The position numbers and the translations under genes were made by a program. Below the pieces are notes generated by a model. The model was not told where the DNA came from and ran no database searches. It was given only the letters and a program-made list of their open reading frames with translations. A stretch of 64,000 nucleotides of DNA from Gavia stellata. Its lineage: Eukaryota > Chordata > Aves > Gaviiformes > Gaviidae. Each line of letters begins with the position of its first letter. Position 1 is the stretch's first letter. The stretch covers positions 11,660,687 through 11,724,686 of the forward strand of contig NC_082598.1 of NCBI RefSeq assembly GCF_030936135.1, given 5' to 3'. This document shows, one piece after another, positions 13,910 to 24,480 of the stretch.

Positions 13910-15230
13910 CTGAAACACGGCTCTGGGCATCAGCCTGCGCAGTCGAAGTCAGGACGCTGAAAGCCTCAAAACCACTCGAGAATGAAATAAATATATATCT
14001 ATTCCGGGTTCCTGAGAAAAGTGCTAACTTGCCGGGATGCTCGTTTCGACTTTGAGCACCGTTTCTGGAAGCTGTTTGCTTTTTTTTTTTTTTTTTTTTT
14101 TTAACTGCTCTGAAATCCCTCGTCTCACTCCGGGAGATCTTCGCCAGCTGTTTTCTTTGCATATCTGTCAAACACGCGAATTTGGGGCGAAAACTTCTAA
14201 AGCCTGGTCCCCGAGCAGTGTAAGAAGGACTGGGAAGCGGCGGGGTTGGGGGTGCCGGTCCCCGGACGGGACCCGCCGGCCGCGGGGGGAGCGGGGCCGG
14301 GGTGGACTTCAGCCTTTCCATGCGCAGGGGAGGTGACTGGGGGCGATGTTTCTTCCTCGGGGCGCAAACACTTGATTTGATACCGTTCAGAGCCTGGCTA
14401 CCCCTGGAAGAAAGCGGCCAGACCGTCTCCCCCGTGATGTCCAGCTCCCCAGATCTCCCAGTGTTGCTTACTGGAGTAAAATCCTGACTCACTACAGTCA
14501 TATCAGAGTAGATTGTAATCCAACGCGAAACTTAACACGCCTGCCACTCTCCACATGCCTTTTCTTTGGAGTAACATATGAGATTATTATACTTCTGATT
14601 CTACTAAATATTCTTTTCTTGAAGTTAAGGAACTGGCAGGGCTAAATGATCGATCGGATTTTTAAAATGTGTTTTGACATTAGTTTGTTTGTTTTTTAAA
14701 GACGTGCTGATTATATCAATAAACAGATTTTTTTTCATACACTGTATTTGTAACTTATGACCATAGTAAAATATTAAAAAGGTGCAAGACGTGAATTCAT
14801 CTAAGAAAAAATGCTTACTTATGCCTTATTCTGTACATGGAGAAAGTGCTTTATAGTGGCTTATTAAAAGTATGTGCTGAAAGTAGGAACATAAACACCT
14901 CAGGTTTCTTTACCTCGTAGCTTTTTTAATGACGCTTTTCACTGTACCTGGTGGCAAGAAATTTCGGCAGGATGCAGAGAAACAGCTAGCAGAAGACTTA
15001 GTCCCTGATGTGTCTGTATTGACGATTTCAAAACAGGCAGAAAAAAACCCAAAACCCCAAGCCCACCCCTCAAATCAGGACAGCGAATTCCTCGCAGTTT
15101 TCTTCCCTGTGTGCATTTTTATTAAACAAATCAAAGAGGTAAGAGTCACGCTTTGTGCTTCTTGTGCTATAAGAAAAATGTTGGCGGACTGCAAAGCTCA
15201 AAGTAGTTTCGCCAAGGCTGTTCGCGACAT
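13910..15230. other. HMX1-SOHO1 spacer, no gene
   Basis: Mixed-composition intergenic sequence. A small CpG-rich patch at about 14,210-14,310 is followed by AT-rich DNA. Short open frames are not similar to any protein I recognise. Confidence 0.5.
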
Positions 15231-15800
15231 ATAGAGATATACGTTGCTGCTTTATAGATCAAAGCAACCTCAGAATAGCTTTAAAATAAATCCAGTTATA
15301 CTACAGCTGTAATATTATTATGCAGCATAAATCCTTGTCTGTTGACATTTATTTAATGAATGTTGCTACAACAGCTTAGCTAGATGGCACTCCAGAGGCG
15401 AGGCGAAGGAAAACCTTGCCAGACTACTCACAAAGATAACTTGTGTTTATTGGACGCTAATAAAAATAATTAGTGAAAAGATTTATTTTTTTTAAGCAAA
15501 CCAAACGAAAATCAAGATATTATCCGAACTGACCGTCTGAAATAAATTCCTGCTGTAGCCGCCATAAGATGTTATTATTAATTACACTTTAAATGGAAAT
15601 GATCGATATGCTGAAAAGCAGCTTGTTAAATGGCTACTTTGCAAATGGTGCATTGCTCACCGGCTTAAGATGGTCTATAACTTTTCTCGTAGGCACGGGT
15701 CTAAAATATTCATGCAAATCAATACTTGATAAATCTCATAGGTGCGCGCTGGCTCCACTGTTGGACAATATATTTGCATCGGTATTTTTTTTTTCTTGTA
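15230..15800. promoter_or_regulatory. Candidate enhancer with inverted POU octamers
   Basis: AT-rich block midway between the genes that is dense in homeodomain cores (TAATTA, ATTAATTAC). It holds two exact octamer motifs in opposite orientation, ATGCAAAT at 15,712-15,719 and ATTTGCAT at 15,772-15,779, with a PBX/HOX-like TGATAAAT at 15,727-15,734 between them. Isolated CpGs are retained outside any island. Looks like a developmental enhancer; not testable here. Confidence 0.4.
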
Positions 15801-16150
15801 TGCTGCATTATGTTGGAACAGTCTGTCTCTGCCCTGAGAACATGCCAGCCGGGCGGGGGGCGCGCCCCGCTCTCGCCGTCGATCGAAGGGAGACTCGCCC
15901 CGGGCTTCGGCGGCCTCGCAGCGTTTAGTGCTCTCAGCCTCAAATTAGATCCAGGCAGTTTTCGTACATTTCCCGTCCCATTCCCGATGAATATAACTTT
16001 ACGGCAGATTTCTTAATGCTTCATTTAACTGTCCTGAGTTTCTCAACTCTTCTTACGGATCCTACGTTTTAATTTCTATGTAGTGAGGTACACGAATGTC
16101 CATTAAAAAAGATATTCATGAAAATCTAGACATGCGCCTAAAATTTAAGG

Positions 16151-16660
16151 CTTTCTTTTCTTTTCTTTTCTTTTCTTTTCTTTTCTTTTCTTTTCTTTTC
16201 TTTTCTTTTCTTTTCTTTTCTTTTCTTTTCTTTTCTTTTCTTTTCTTTTCTTTTCTTTTCTTTTCTTTTCTTTTCTTTTCTTTTCTTTTCTTTTCTTTTC
16301 TTTTCTTTTCTTCTCTTCTCTTCTCTTCTCTTCTCTTCTCTTCTCTTTTCTTCTCTTTTCTTCTCTTTTCTTCTCTTTTCTCTTTTCTTCTCTTTTCTTC
16401 TCCTTTCTTCTCCTCTCTTCTCTTCTCTTCTCTTCTCTTCTCTTCTCTTCTCTTCTCTTCTCTTCTCCTTTCTTTTCTTCTCTTTTCTTCTCTTCTCTTA
16501 CCTTCTCTTCTCTTTTCCTTTCTTTTCCTTTCTCCTCTCCTCTCCTCTCCTCTCCTCTCCTCTCCTCTCCTCTCCTCTCCTCTCCTCTCCTCTCCTCTCC
16601 TCTCCTCTCCTCTCCTCTCCTCTCCTCTCCTCTCCTCTCCTCTCCTCTCCTTTTCTCTTT
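16151..16660 (+). repeat. Pyrimidine pentanucleotide satellite with a TTTTC to TTCTC to TCTCC gradient
   Basis: About 510 bp of pure pyrimidine on the + strand. It starts with 31 uninterrupted TTTTC units (16,156-16,310), passes through mixed TTCTC/TTTTC/TCTCC units, and ends with 24 uninterrupted TCTCC units (16,531-16,650). The Phe/Ser/Leu-only open frame across it is an artefact. Long mirror-like homopyrimidine tracts can form triplex DNA and vary greatly in length. Confidence 0.97.
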
Positions 16661-19600
16661 AGCAATGCCAGTTTACTGAACAGCCGAGAATTACTCGCTT
16701 TATTCGGGAATCCCCTCTAGGATTCTATCGCACGCCTCTCGTATCAAAGTGCAGAGGTTGCAGGAAGGGGATTTAGCTGAGGACTTTGAACAGACCCCAG
16801 AGGGAAACGAAAGGTTTCGAAAAGGGGTGCTCCGTCTCGGGGTCACAGCAGAGCCAGATCCGCCTGTGTCCCGGGAGGAAGGAGTGGGCTTAGCGCGCCC
16901 AACTCCCCCGAAAAGCCTGTTCATGTGTGACACTTATGGCTGCCTTCCTGTGGGACCCCGGGGAAAGTTGCTTTCCAGCTAGTGAAACCGTTTTCTCTCC
17001 CCTCCCTCCCTGCCCGAGATGATGCCCGGCGCAGGCGGGGGATGTCCCCGCCGCCCCGAACCGCTGCCTGCGCCCGGGGCTCCGTCGGGCAGCGGGAGAC
17101 CGCAACCACCGGCGGCAACTTACACCGAGCTACTGCTGAACCGCAAAACCGCGTTTATTTTAGGGACCTGCGGCGCTACGGTAGCTAAAGCCGCCTGGTT
17201 ACTTAGATGGACTTTTCAAACAGCGCTTGGACCCGCTCGCCCGGGCTGTGTCCCGGGAGAGCGGCGGGGCGGCTTCAGACCGCTGCAAGGTGCCGCTGCG
17301 ACCGCGATCGTCAGGGTCTCATTTGCAAGGGGGAAGTGAAAACCAGGGAGGGCCTATTTTACCCTCGAGTACCAAGCCCGAACCCGTAAGCCAAGCAAAA
17401 CCGGACTCCGGCGTTTCTCTAGAATCCAATCAGGTTTCATTTCCATCAGATTTAGACTCAGAGCAGGAGACCTTCCGTGCTCTGAGCTAAAATGGAAATA
17501 AAGATACGTGTGTCGGGTGATTTCTGGTAAAATGCTTTCCCAGGTAAAACGTTTCCATTCAGCACGTTGTTAGCTTCTAACACAGGAATCTATTATTCAA
17601 AGAAAAAGGTTCGCTCTTCTTGCGCTGCCGCCGTGCGGTACCGGCCTCCCTGGCACGGCACGGCCCAGGCGACAAGATTCCTCCCAGAGAAAATAGAAAT
17701 GAAGCGTGGGATTACGAAGTACGAGTGTCGGAATATCTCTACCTATTGTAAGGGAAATTGTTGCTTTTAAACGGAGTGATTAAGCACCTTGTGCGACGGC
17801 CTTTCGGAGCCTGGGGAGTGAACCGCGATTGTGCGGAGCAGTGCTGAGGGGGACGAGCCGCGCTGGACCCCCCTTGGGCAGCGAGACCGCCTTTGCTGGC
17901 TCAGCCCCGGGGAGCTGATCCCCGCAGAAAGCAGAGACTGCGGCCAAAGCCGCCCCCTCCCCGCGGCCGCTCTCAGCCGAGCCTCTGCCCGGGGCTGCGC
18001 TCCCCACGGCCCGGGAACCAGTCACTCAGAAAAGCCTCTGACTTTTGGCAAGGTCTCTCGCCCCGCCGCCCCGTCGGACATCGCTCCCCGCCAGCAGCTC
18101 GGGGCCAAGTGCGGGCGGCCCGGGGCTCGGAGGCGTTTGCTGGGGGCCTGGAGCGGGCCCGGGGGGCTCCGCCGCCCTCCGCCGCGGCAGCCCCGCTGCA
18201 GAGCGCTCCCTCCGTGGGGATGCGCTTTGCAGGCGGTTGTCTGGGATTTGCAGGATACGGCTCTACCTGTTGGCATGCCCAGCCAAGTCTTTACTCCCCC
18301 TCAAGATAAGGCAGACCCTAGCAGAGGGCATGAGGAGCCCGGTGTGGATGTGTCTTGCAGGACTCTGGGGGGACCCCAGAGGCCCCCATCCTCTTGCTGC
18401 CAGTGAATTGCTTCCAGCCCGCCTCAGCTGTAGTGTGTGCTCCCTCACTGCACAGAGTTTGTCAACGGAAAAAAAAAAAAAGTCGTTTGTGTAAAGCGGC
18501 CAAATGGGGCTGGGAAAGGAGGACAGACCTTTCCCGGAGGGGTGTTACCGAGCCGGGTCTCCTAGGGCTGGTCTTGCACTGCTCGGGGAGTGGAGGGGGC
18601 TGCGGTGAAAAAAATGAGGAGATAAAACTTACGTCTCCTTCTTCAATTTCCACCTTATTTTCTGCCTTCTTCAAGTTTTCCTTTTTCTTCCAAGAAAATG
18701 CCTTCTAGGAAAACACACTGAGTCAATGCATTTGCTTTTTAAGATGGATTTTTGCGGGACTAAAAGGGAAACGGTTTGCAGCAAGAACAGATGTGAGCAC
18801 CTGGGACGCGCCTCACTCGCAGGCAGCGGGAAGGCAGGCCGGGACAGGAGCGCAGGGCCGACCTGGCATCCGAGTCCCCCATGCTCCAAGTTTTACCAGC
18901 TCACACGGAATTTCTTAATTTATCTTTTCAGCTGCTTCTTCGCATTTTGTACCACTGTACCCTGTCCCTTCTCTCACCCTATCGTTCTCTTTTAATGGGA
19001 CATTTCGCTCCACCAGAAGCACCAGCTTGTGCAGGAGATTGCAAGACAAATGCAACGAATTGGGCATTTGGCCAATAATCGTGTTGATGGAAGACGAATA
19101 TATACATATATATTATTTTTCTTCGCCTGGTGGAAAATGTATAGCTCTCCAGCAGTCGGCTGCATTAAAATCTGAGTGCATTTATAAAGTGAAACAAATG
19201 TTCATGAAAAAGAGCTGAAAATCGCTCTCCCAAGAACCAGTGCGTTAAAGATTAACGCAGTCTGAAGTCTTAAGATGCCCTGATTTTAGCATCTCTGGCA
19301 TCGCAATATTTAAAAGCCTGTCAGCACTTCTATTGTCAACTCTTTTTCAAGGGCTTCTCGCTTGCCCTCAGCAAGCGTGGTGGAAACCTTGAGATTCGGA
19401 CTAAAAGGCCTCTTAAAAGCCGGCTGGAAACATTTCTCTGGCTTTACACAGGGGCGCAGGGAAGGAGAGGGTCCCTGAGATCCACAACTGACGGCGGCTC
19501 TGAGGTAGCTGGACGCTCTGCCTTGAGTAGGGCAAACGGTTTTTAAAACGTTGCAGTGCTGGTAGGTGGTGGGGAGCAAAAGTTCTCCAGATAATTCAGA

Positions 19601-19990
19601 AACACACCGATCCTTCCCCAAGTCCCCCAGCATCTCCCACAGCACAGGCGAGCGCTTCTCCACCCTCCGCCAGGCACACCTTGGACGTACCCACACACGC
19701 GCACGCCGGCCAGCACTTTCTCGCCATTCCCGTACCAAGTGCAGGATCTCATACAACTTTCAGCTCTTGAAAACGACGTAAGAGCTCTGCAGACCCGCGG
19801 GGGGTGGATTTCGGGGTGGCCTGACACCACGGGGCTCCTTGGGAGGAAAGGGGCTCCCTTTCTCCCCGGGGGAACTCTGCATACTCGGCCTGAGGGTCTG
19901 AGGTGGAAGGACCACATGGAAGGGACTCGGGCTGTATGACTTAGTCTTCCCAGCGCCCCCCATCCCCTTACAACGGCATCGATAATCTGC
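16661..19990. other. HMX1-SOHO1 spacer with CpG islands
   Basis: No gene recognised. CpG-rich islands lie at about 17,010-17,330 and 17,820-18,250. AT-rich regulatory-looking sequence surrounds 19,060-19,220 (CCAAT, TATA-rich and TAAT-type words). Gly/Pro/Arg-rich open frames through the islands have no family resemblance. Total distance from the HMX1 polyadenylation signal to the SOHO1 start is about 8.3 kb. Confidence 0.5.
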
Positions 19991-20059
19991 CGCAAATGCC
20001 CTCAGCAGCCTGTCTGGGGTCGTGCCAGGAGCTGTACAAACACGCGGAAAGGTTTCGCC

Positions 20060-20687
20060 GGCTCCCAGCTTCCCCTTTCCCTCCTGCCCTCTCTCACTGC
20101 CATCACGGCCTTTCCTTGTCGCACTCCACCCCATTCCCCTGCTCTCATTTCCAATCCCCTCCCTCCGTCCTTCTCCTTCACCCCAGAGATCTCCCGCCTG
20201 CCATCCCACCTCCTCTTCGCCTTTCCCATGGGCTCTCCTGGGCCTGGCTCTGCCTCCCCCCCCAGCAGTGCAGGGCCTGGGCAGGAGGGCAGCCAGCCCC
20301 GTCCTGCCCCGGCTGCCCAGGGCGCCCTTTCGGGGCGCACCTCACCGGCAGCGAGGAAAGGGGCACCTCGGCCTGCCCCCCCATCCCTTCCTCCCCGTTC
20401 CCTCCAGCTCCTGCTCCTTTTCCTTCTTCGTTCCCCCTCTTCCCTGCCACCTCCCCTCCCTCTCTCCCTCCCCTGCACCGCTCCCCCCGTCCTCAGTCCT
20501 TTGGCTCCCTCTAGCTCCATCCCCTCCCTCCGCCGCCCCGACCCCTCCTCCCTCCCCCCCGACCCACCTTCCCTCCGCCCCGGCTGCCGCTGCCGCCCTC
20601 CCGCCGCAGCCAGTCCCGCGGCGCGGCGCGGCTCGGCTCGGCTCGGCTCGGCTCGGCTCGGCTCGGCTCGGCTCGGCTCGGCGCGCC
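20060..20687 (+). promoter_or_regulatory. SOHO1 promoter/leader with pyrimidine-rich tract
   Basis: Roughly 500 bp strongly biased to C and T on the + strand (about 20,070-20,590), then a CpG-dense stretch up to the start codon. No TATA box is evident, so a CpG-island type promoter is likely. The frame of the SOHO1 start codon stays open upstream for over 200 codons, but the Pro/Ser-rich translation looks like untranslated leader or promoter. Confidence 0.45.
20630..20682 (+). repeat. GGCTC/GCTCG pentamer microsatellite abutting SOHO1 start
   Basis: Ten exact GCTCG copies at 20,631-20,680, ending 7 bp before the ATG. On the transcript it would make the 5' leader highly GC-rich and structured just ahead of the start codon. 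In the SOHO1 frame it would read Arg-Leu-Gly-Ser-Ala repeats, but it is more likely untranslated. Confidence 0.95.
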
Positions 20688-22085
20688 ATGGTGCAGCTCG
20701 GGGGCGGCGGCCGAGCCCCACCGCCGGCCCCGGCCGCGCCGCCGGCCTTCAGCATCGACAGCATCCTGCAGCCCGGCCCCCGCCGCCCGGCCCGGGAGCA
20801 GGGCAGAGCCCGCTGCGCGCTGCCGGAGGAGGAGGAGGAGGAAGAGGGGCCTGCGGAGCAAGACCCCAGTAAAGGCTCCAGCAACTCGGGTACGGAGCCG
20901 GCAGCCCGCCTCAGGCTGCCTCGCACGTCGGGTCGCACCCCAGCCCCCACCCAAGGCGGCGGCCCCGGCCCAGCCCGCAGCCCGGCCCCCGGCGGGGGGC
21001 TGCCCCGGGCCTCCCCAGCGCCGCCGGGCCGGGACCGCGCACACGCACACGCAGACAGACCCACTTACAGCCACGCACACGCAGCCGCGGCGCCCACGCA
21101 GCTGGAGGAGGACCCGAGGCTCCGCGGACGGAGGGGAGGAGATGCCACCGGCACACGCACACGCACCAACCTGCTTCCAGGGGCTTGTCCAGGGTGTTTT
21201 ACCCCCCTCCCGGCCTCCTTGGCTGTTTGTCCCGTGTCCAGGAGCCCCTGACTGCTCTGTCATACAGCCGGCAGAGAGATTTCCTTAGATCCTTACTGGA
21301 AGCTCTTCACCCTTCTCCCTTCTGGAGGGTGTGGGGGGCCGCGGCCAGCTCTCGGCAACCCCCTCCCCATCCTATCCCCCCCCCCCCCGGCCTCGGCCCC
21401 GCTCCCTAGCGCTCAGCCGGGCCGTGCGTGCATGCGGGGCGGGGGCGCGGGCGGCGGCGGGGCGCTGATGCTGTGCTTTGCCGTTGCAGGCAGCGAGCCC
21501 CGCCGGCTCCGGGCGGAGGGGACGAGCCGAGGCCTCCGCCCGGAGGCCGAGGGTGGCGGCAGCGGTGTGGGCTCCCCGCTCCCCGCGGAGGGGCTGCGCG
21601 GCCCCCGGCAGCCGCCGCAGCGGGAGGCCGGGGGCTGCGGCGGGGAGAGCGGCAGGTCGCCGGCGGCGGGCGGCAGGAAGAAGACGCGGACCATCTTCTC
21701 CAAGAGCCAGGTCTTCCAGCTGGAGTCCACCTTCGACGTGAAGCGCTACCTGAGCAGCGCCGAGCGGGCCGGGCTGGCCGCCGCGCTGCACCTCACCGAG
21801 ACCCAGGTGAAGATCTGGTTCCAGAACCGCCGCAACAAGCTCAAGAGACAGATGTCGGCCGAGCCCGAGGGCCCGGGCCCGGGGCCGGCGGAGCCCTCCG
21901 GGGAGCCGCCGCCCACCGCCGCCTCCGCGGCTCTCTCCTTCCCGGCCCTTTACAAGGACAGCACCGTGCTCAGCCGCTGCTTGCTGCCGCTGCCCTTCCC
22001 CCTGCTCTACCCGGGCAGCGCCATCCCCTACCTCTGCCTCCCCGGGCCGGGCAAACACTTCAGCCTGGTGGACGGGGACGTATAG
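20688..22085 (+). CDS. SOHO1: SOHO1 (HMX4) sensory organ homeobox factor (exons 20688-20889 and 21490-22085)
   Basis: Second HMX-family nuclear transcription factor, known from chicken as a sensory-organ homeobox gene (otic vesicle, eye, sensory ganglia) and missing from mammals. Two exons join in phase 1: base 20,889 supplies the first base of a Gly codon completed by GC at 21,490, giving a 265-residue protein. The start has an excellent context (GCCATGG). An eh1-like repression motif FSIDSIL lies at residues 21-27, followed by an acidic Glu-rich stretch. The homeodomain spans residues 130-189, with Q50, N51 and R53. It differs from the HMX1 homeodomain at only 7 of 60 positions, including W56 to L (RRNKLKRQ), which marks it as SOHO rather than HMX1/2/3. 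The tail keeps a hydrophobic [16 protein letters not shown] segment. A second possible donor (GTAAAG at 20,869) is also in phase 1 and would drop 7 residues. Confidence 0.93.
20890..21489 (+). other. SOHO1 intron 1
   Basis: A 600 bp GT-AG intron beginning GTACGG and ending TTGCCGTTGCAG. It is GC-rich throughout, with CA/CG-rich short repeats at about 21,038-21,080 and a C-run near 21,380. The pyrimidine tract before the acceptor is weak. The boundary is set by phase agreement and by where family-like sequence resumes. Confidence 0.75.
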
Positions 22086-22636
22086 CCTCTCCCCCCGGCC
22101 CCCGACCTTCCTCTTGCCGGGGGCCGCCCCGGCGTTATTTATGGCCCCGCCGTGTCGGTGGGGTGTCCGCCTTCGCCACAGCCGGCGGCAGCCGCCCCCC
22201 GGCCCACGGAGGGGCCGCCCGGGCTCCCCCCACCCGTGTCCGTGGGCCGCCGACACGTTGTTAAAGCGTCGAAGGGGGCTGCCAGCCCGCCCTCGCTCTT
22301 GCAGCGCTTTTTCTGTGGTCAGGACGGAGGAGGTAACGCGGAGCCACCAAAGAAACCGGGATGTGTTCTGCCTCCCTTTCTCCCAAATTATCCCGTGCTC
22401 GTATTTCAGGGGAGCCGATGCTCTGCCTCAGCCCACGGGGACTGTGTCCTCGCGTCTGCCCCAGCGCCGTGGCCGTGGCTGTGGCTGTACGGTGAACCGA
22501 GTCACTTTTAATACAGCTTGCTAAAAGCGAAGGCCGCGGTGTGCTTCTCTATCTCAAACTCCCCACCTCCAGTGTCCCTCAGATTAATTTCTCCCCGTCT
22601 TTGACATTATCAAAATGTAGACACCTTTCCTCAGAT

Positions 22637-22791
22637 CTGGTTCTTAAACTGTGGCTTCTCTGAATTTTTTTCCCCTCTCGAAAAATTCCAAGCGCGCTCT
22701 CACACTTTCTGTGCTAACTGGTTCTCAAACTCTGGCTCGTCTGATGTTTTTGCAGAATCAGAGAAGCTGTCTCTCACACTTCTTGTGCTAA
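22637..22791 (+). repeat. Diverged ~80-bp tandem duplication
   Basis: Unit 1 (22,637-22,717) and unit 2 (22,718-about 22,791) start with CTGGTTCTTAAACTGTGGCT and CTGGTTCTCAAACTCTGGCT. They end with matching CTCTCACACTT...TGTGCTAAC segments, and the middles have diverged. The units abut directly, so this is a local duplication rather than dispersed repeats. Confidence 0.75.
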
Positions 22792-22980
22792 CCCCGCCCC
22801 CCGAAATCTCGTGGGACAATTTTATCTGCTACCCTAGAGTAAAGAAATGTTATTTTTTTCCATGGATTTCCAAACGCATTTGTCGTCCTTTGGTTTCCAA
22901 GTTCACACGCTTTATATTCAAAGGTTGGAAATAAAACTTTTCAGAAAGCTGAAATGCATGCCTTTTCAATACAGTGACTA

Positions 22981-23012
22981 CTAGGCAGTATCAAACGAAA
23001 GATATTGCCTAG
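22981..23012 (+). other. 12-bp hairpin with 8-nt loop
   Basis: CTAGGCAGTATC, an 8-base loop (aaacgaaa), then GATATTGCCTAG. As RNA, all 12 positions pair, one as G-U. It is too short for a microRNA precursor. It lies between the two candidate SOHO1 polyadenylation signals, so it would be transcribed only in the longer form. Confidence 0.6.
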
Positions 23013-23050
23013 AGTGCATCGGTGGTTTTTATTTTAAAAATAAAGGTTAA

Positions 23051-23700
23051 AACCACAGTCGTGGCATTACGAAATTCACCCGTGCGTGGGAAAACGGGCA
23101 ACTTGTCGAGTTTCCCAGCGGCAAAAAAAGCGATAGGTGTTTCGGCTAGATAAGGACGTTTTTTCTTTCCTTTGCCCACTGGTGTTCATTCGCCTTTCCG
23201 TGGGCAATCAATACAGACGTGCAGCGAACCTCCGCGCAGATGCGTGGGCCAGCCCGGGGAGGAGAGCCCGGGGCAAGCGGGAGCCCCGCGGCTCAAAGGC
23301 GCTGCTGTGATTTACTCCCCGGCCGGGCAAGTGCTGCTGCAGGGGCTGCCGGCGGGGTCAGGCGGCCGGGGGCCGGTGCCAAGGCAGCCCCTCCGCCGGC
23401 CGAGCGCTGGAAAGCGGCTGCCGCGGCTGCCTGAAGTTGTCTCCTGGTTGCGATGATCTGGGAGCGTTGTTTGACATCTCGCTTCTTACTCGGTCTCGAA
23501 TTCGTGTCAAGTAGCGGGAGGAGTCTCACAGGGTGCCCTTGCTCTGGGAAAAAAAAAATAAAATTATCGAGGGTATTGCAAGAATAGTATAATGGAGTGA
23601 GGACGCTGGAGGGGACCCGCCGGGTGCACTCCACAGCTCCGGTTCCCCCAAACTGCCGCTCCCGGGAGGGGGCAGGCGACGAATTAACGGTTTGGGCCAC
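23051..23700. other. Downstream flank of SOHO1 with a last CpG-rich patch
   Basis: Mixed sequence with a CpG-rich patch at about 23,220-23,440. No protein similarity is recognised in the Ala/Gly/Arg-rich frames there. The dense island series around the two genes ends here. Confidence 0.45.
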
Positions 23701-23719
23701 ACGACGGACCCCTCTTTTC

Positions 23720-24480
23720 TGATCTGACTTTATAATGATAGTTAAAGAAATTAAGCCCTTCTGAGTCCGCGAGTTACTCCGTGGCTAAAAGCATCTGGAG
23801 ACACATATAAGCGATGACGTCCTTATTTCCGAGGATGATGTGATACGGTTCGCGCCTGCCTATTTTTTCATAACTGATGATCTATATCGGAATGTCCCTT
23901 TAGTTGTTACTTCTAATATTTCCAATGTCTATGCACCCTTACTTGATTACTGCCACGAGATTAATCAATACCGATAGAGGCGGATCCGGCTTTTTCCAAA
24001 TCCCTGGCAATGGAAGTTTGATTGGATGCAGCAGCTATACACTAAGGTCCCTTTCTTTAGTTCTTTAACATGGAACTAAAAGTCATTTAGAGAAACTGCC
24101 CTTCCACCTAACTGCAGCCTCAGATGCCTCCGTGGGGAAAGATAATTATGTAAGAAGTCGCTATTCGGCAATTAAGCTACTTTTCACCGCATTTATCAAA
24201 CAATTTTCAGTCTTATTCCTCTCTCTGTTTTATCAATTTGCCATCCCAATTGTTTCTGGAGTTACAGAGCCAACTGAAGGAAAATACGGACCTAAAACAC
24301 GGAGCCAGTTATTTTACAATAAAAACAAAAGCAAGAGATCTTCTGTATGCCCTAGGTCTGGTGCACAGTCCGATTTCACAACTTTTTGCCGACCAACTCC
24401 AGAGCTACGATCATTAAGAGTTAATGTTGCCATCGGTGAATCCCTGAAACACCCGGGTAGCTGGAGAAAGTAAATAACCA
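23720..24480. promoter_or_regulatory. Candidate conserved element downstream of SOHO1
   Basis: Non-island sequence that retains many isolated CpGs and is rich in homeodomain cores, including GGCAATTAAGC at 24,167-24,177, close to the HMX consensus. AGATTAATCAATA lies near 23,960 and GATAATTATG near 24,141. Retained CpGs outside islands often mark constrained DNA. Identity as an enhancer is inference. Confidence 0.35.

Larger units (their letters stand above)
22086..23050 (+). terminator. Probable SOHO1 3' UTR with two polyadenylation signals
   Basis: Downstream of the TAG stop the first canonical AATAAA signals are at 22,930-22,935 and 23,038-23,043, implying a 3' UTR of about 0.85-0.97 kb. 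It starts GC-rich and becomes AT-rich, and contains a diverged tandem duplication (22,637-22,791). A short hairpin (22,981-23,012) lies between the two signals. Extent is inferred; no transcript evidence is available. Confidence 0.45.

Noticed and set aside
13710-14501. 263-codon minus-strand frame with poly-Lys runs
   Set aside because: The poly-Lys comes from T-runs at 13,869 and 14,080; no domain is visible.
16096-16662. 188-codon Phe/Ser/Leu open frame
   Set aside because: It is the translation of the pyrimidine pentamer satellite, with no protein-like composition.
20022-21251. 409-codon + strand frame covering SOHO1 exon 1
   Set aside because: Only the part from 20,688 is family-like. 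The upstream part is pyrimidine-rich leader or promoter, and the downstream part reads through the intron.
22981-23012. MicroRNA precursor
   Set aside because: The stem is only 12 bp and the flanks do not extend it, so it is too short for a Drosha/Dicer substrate.
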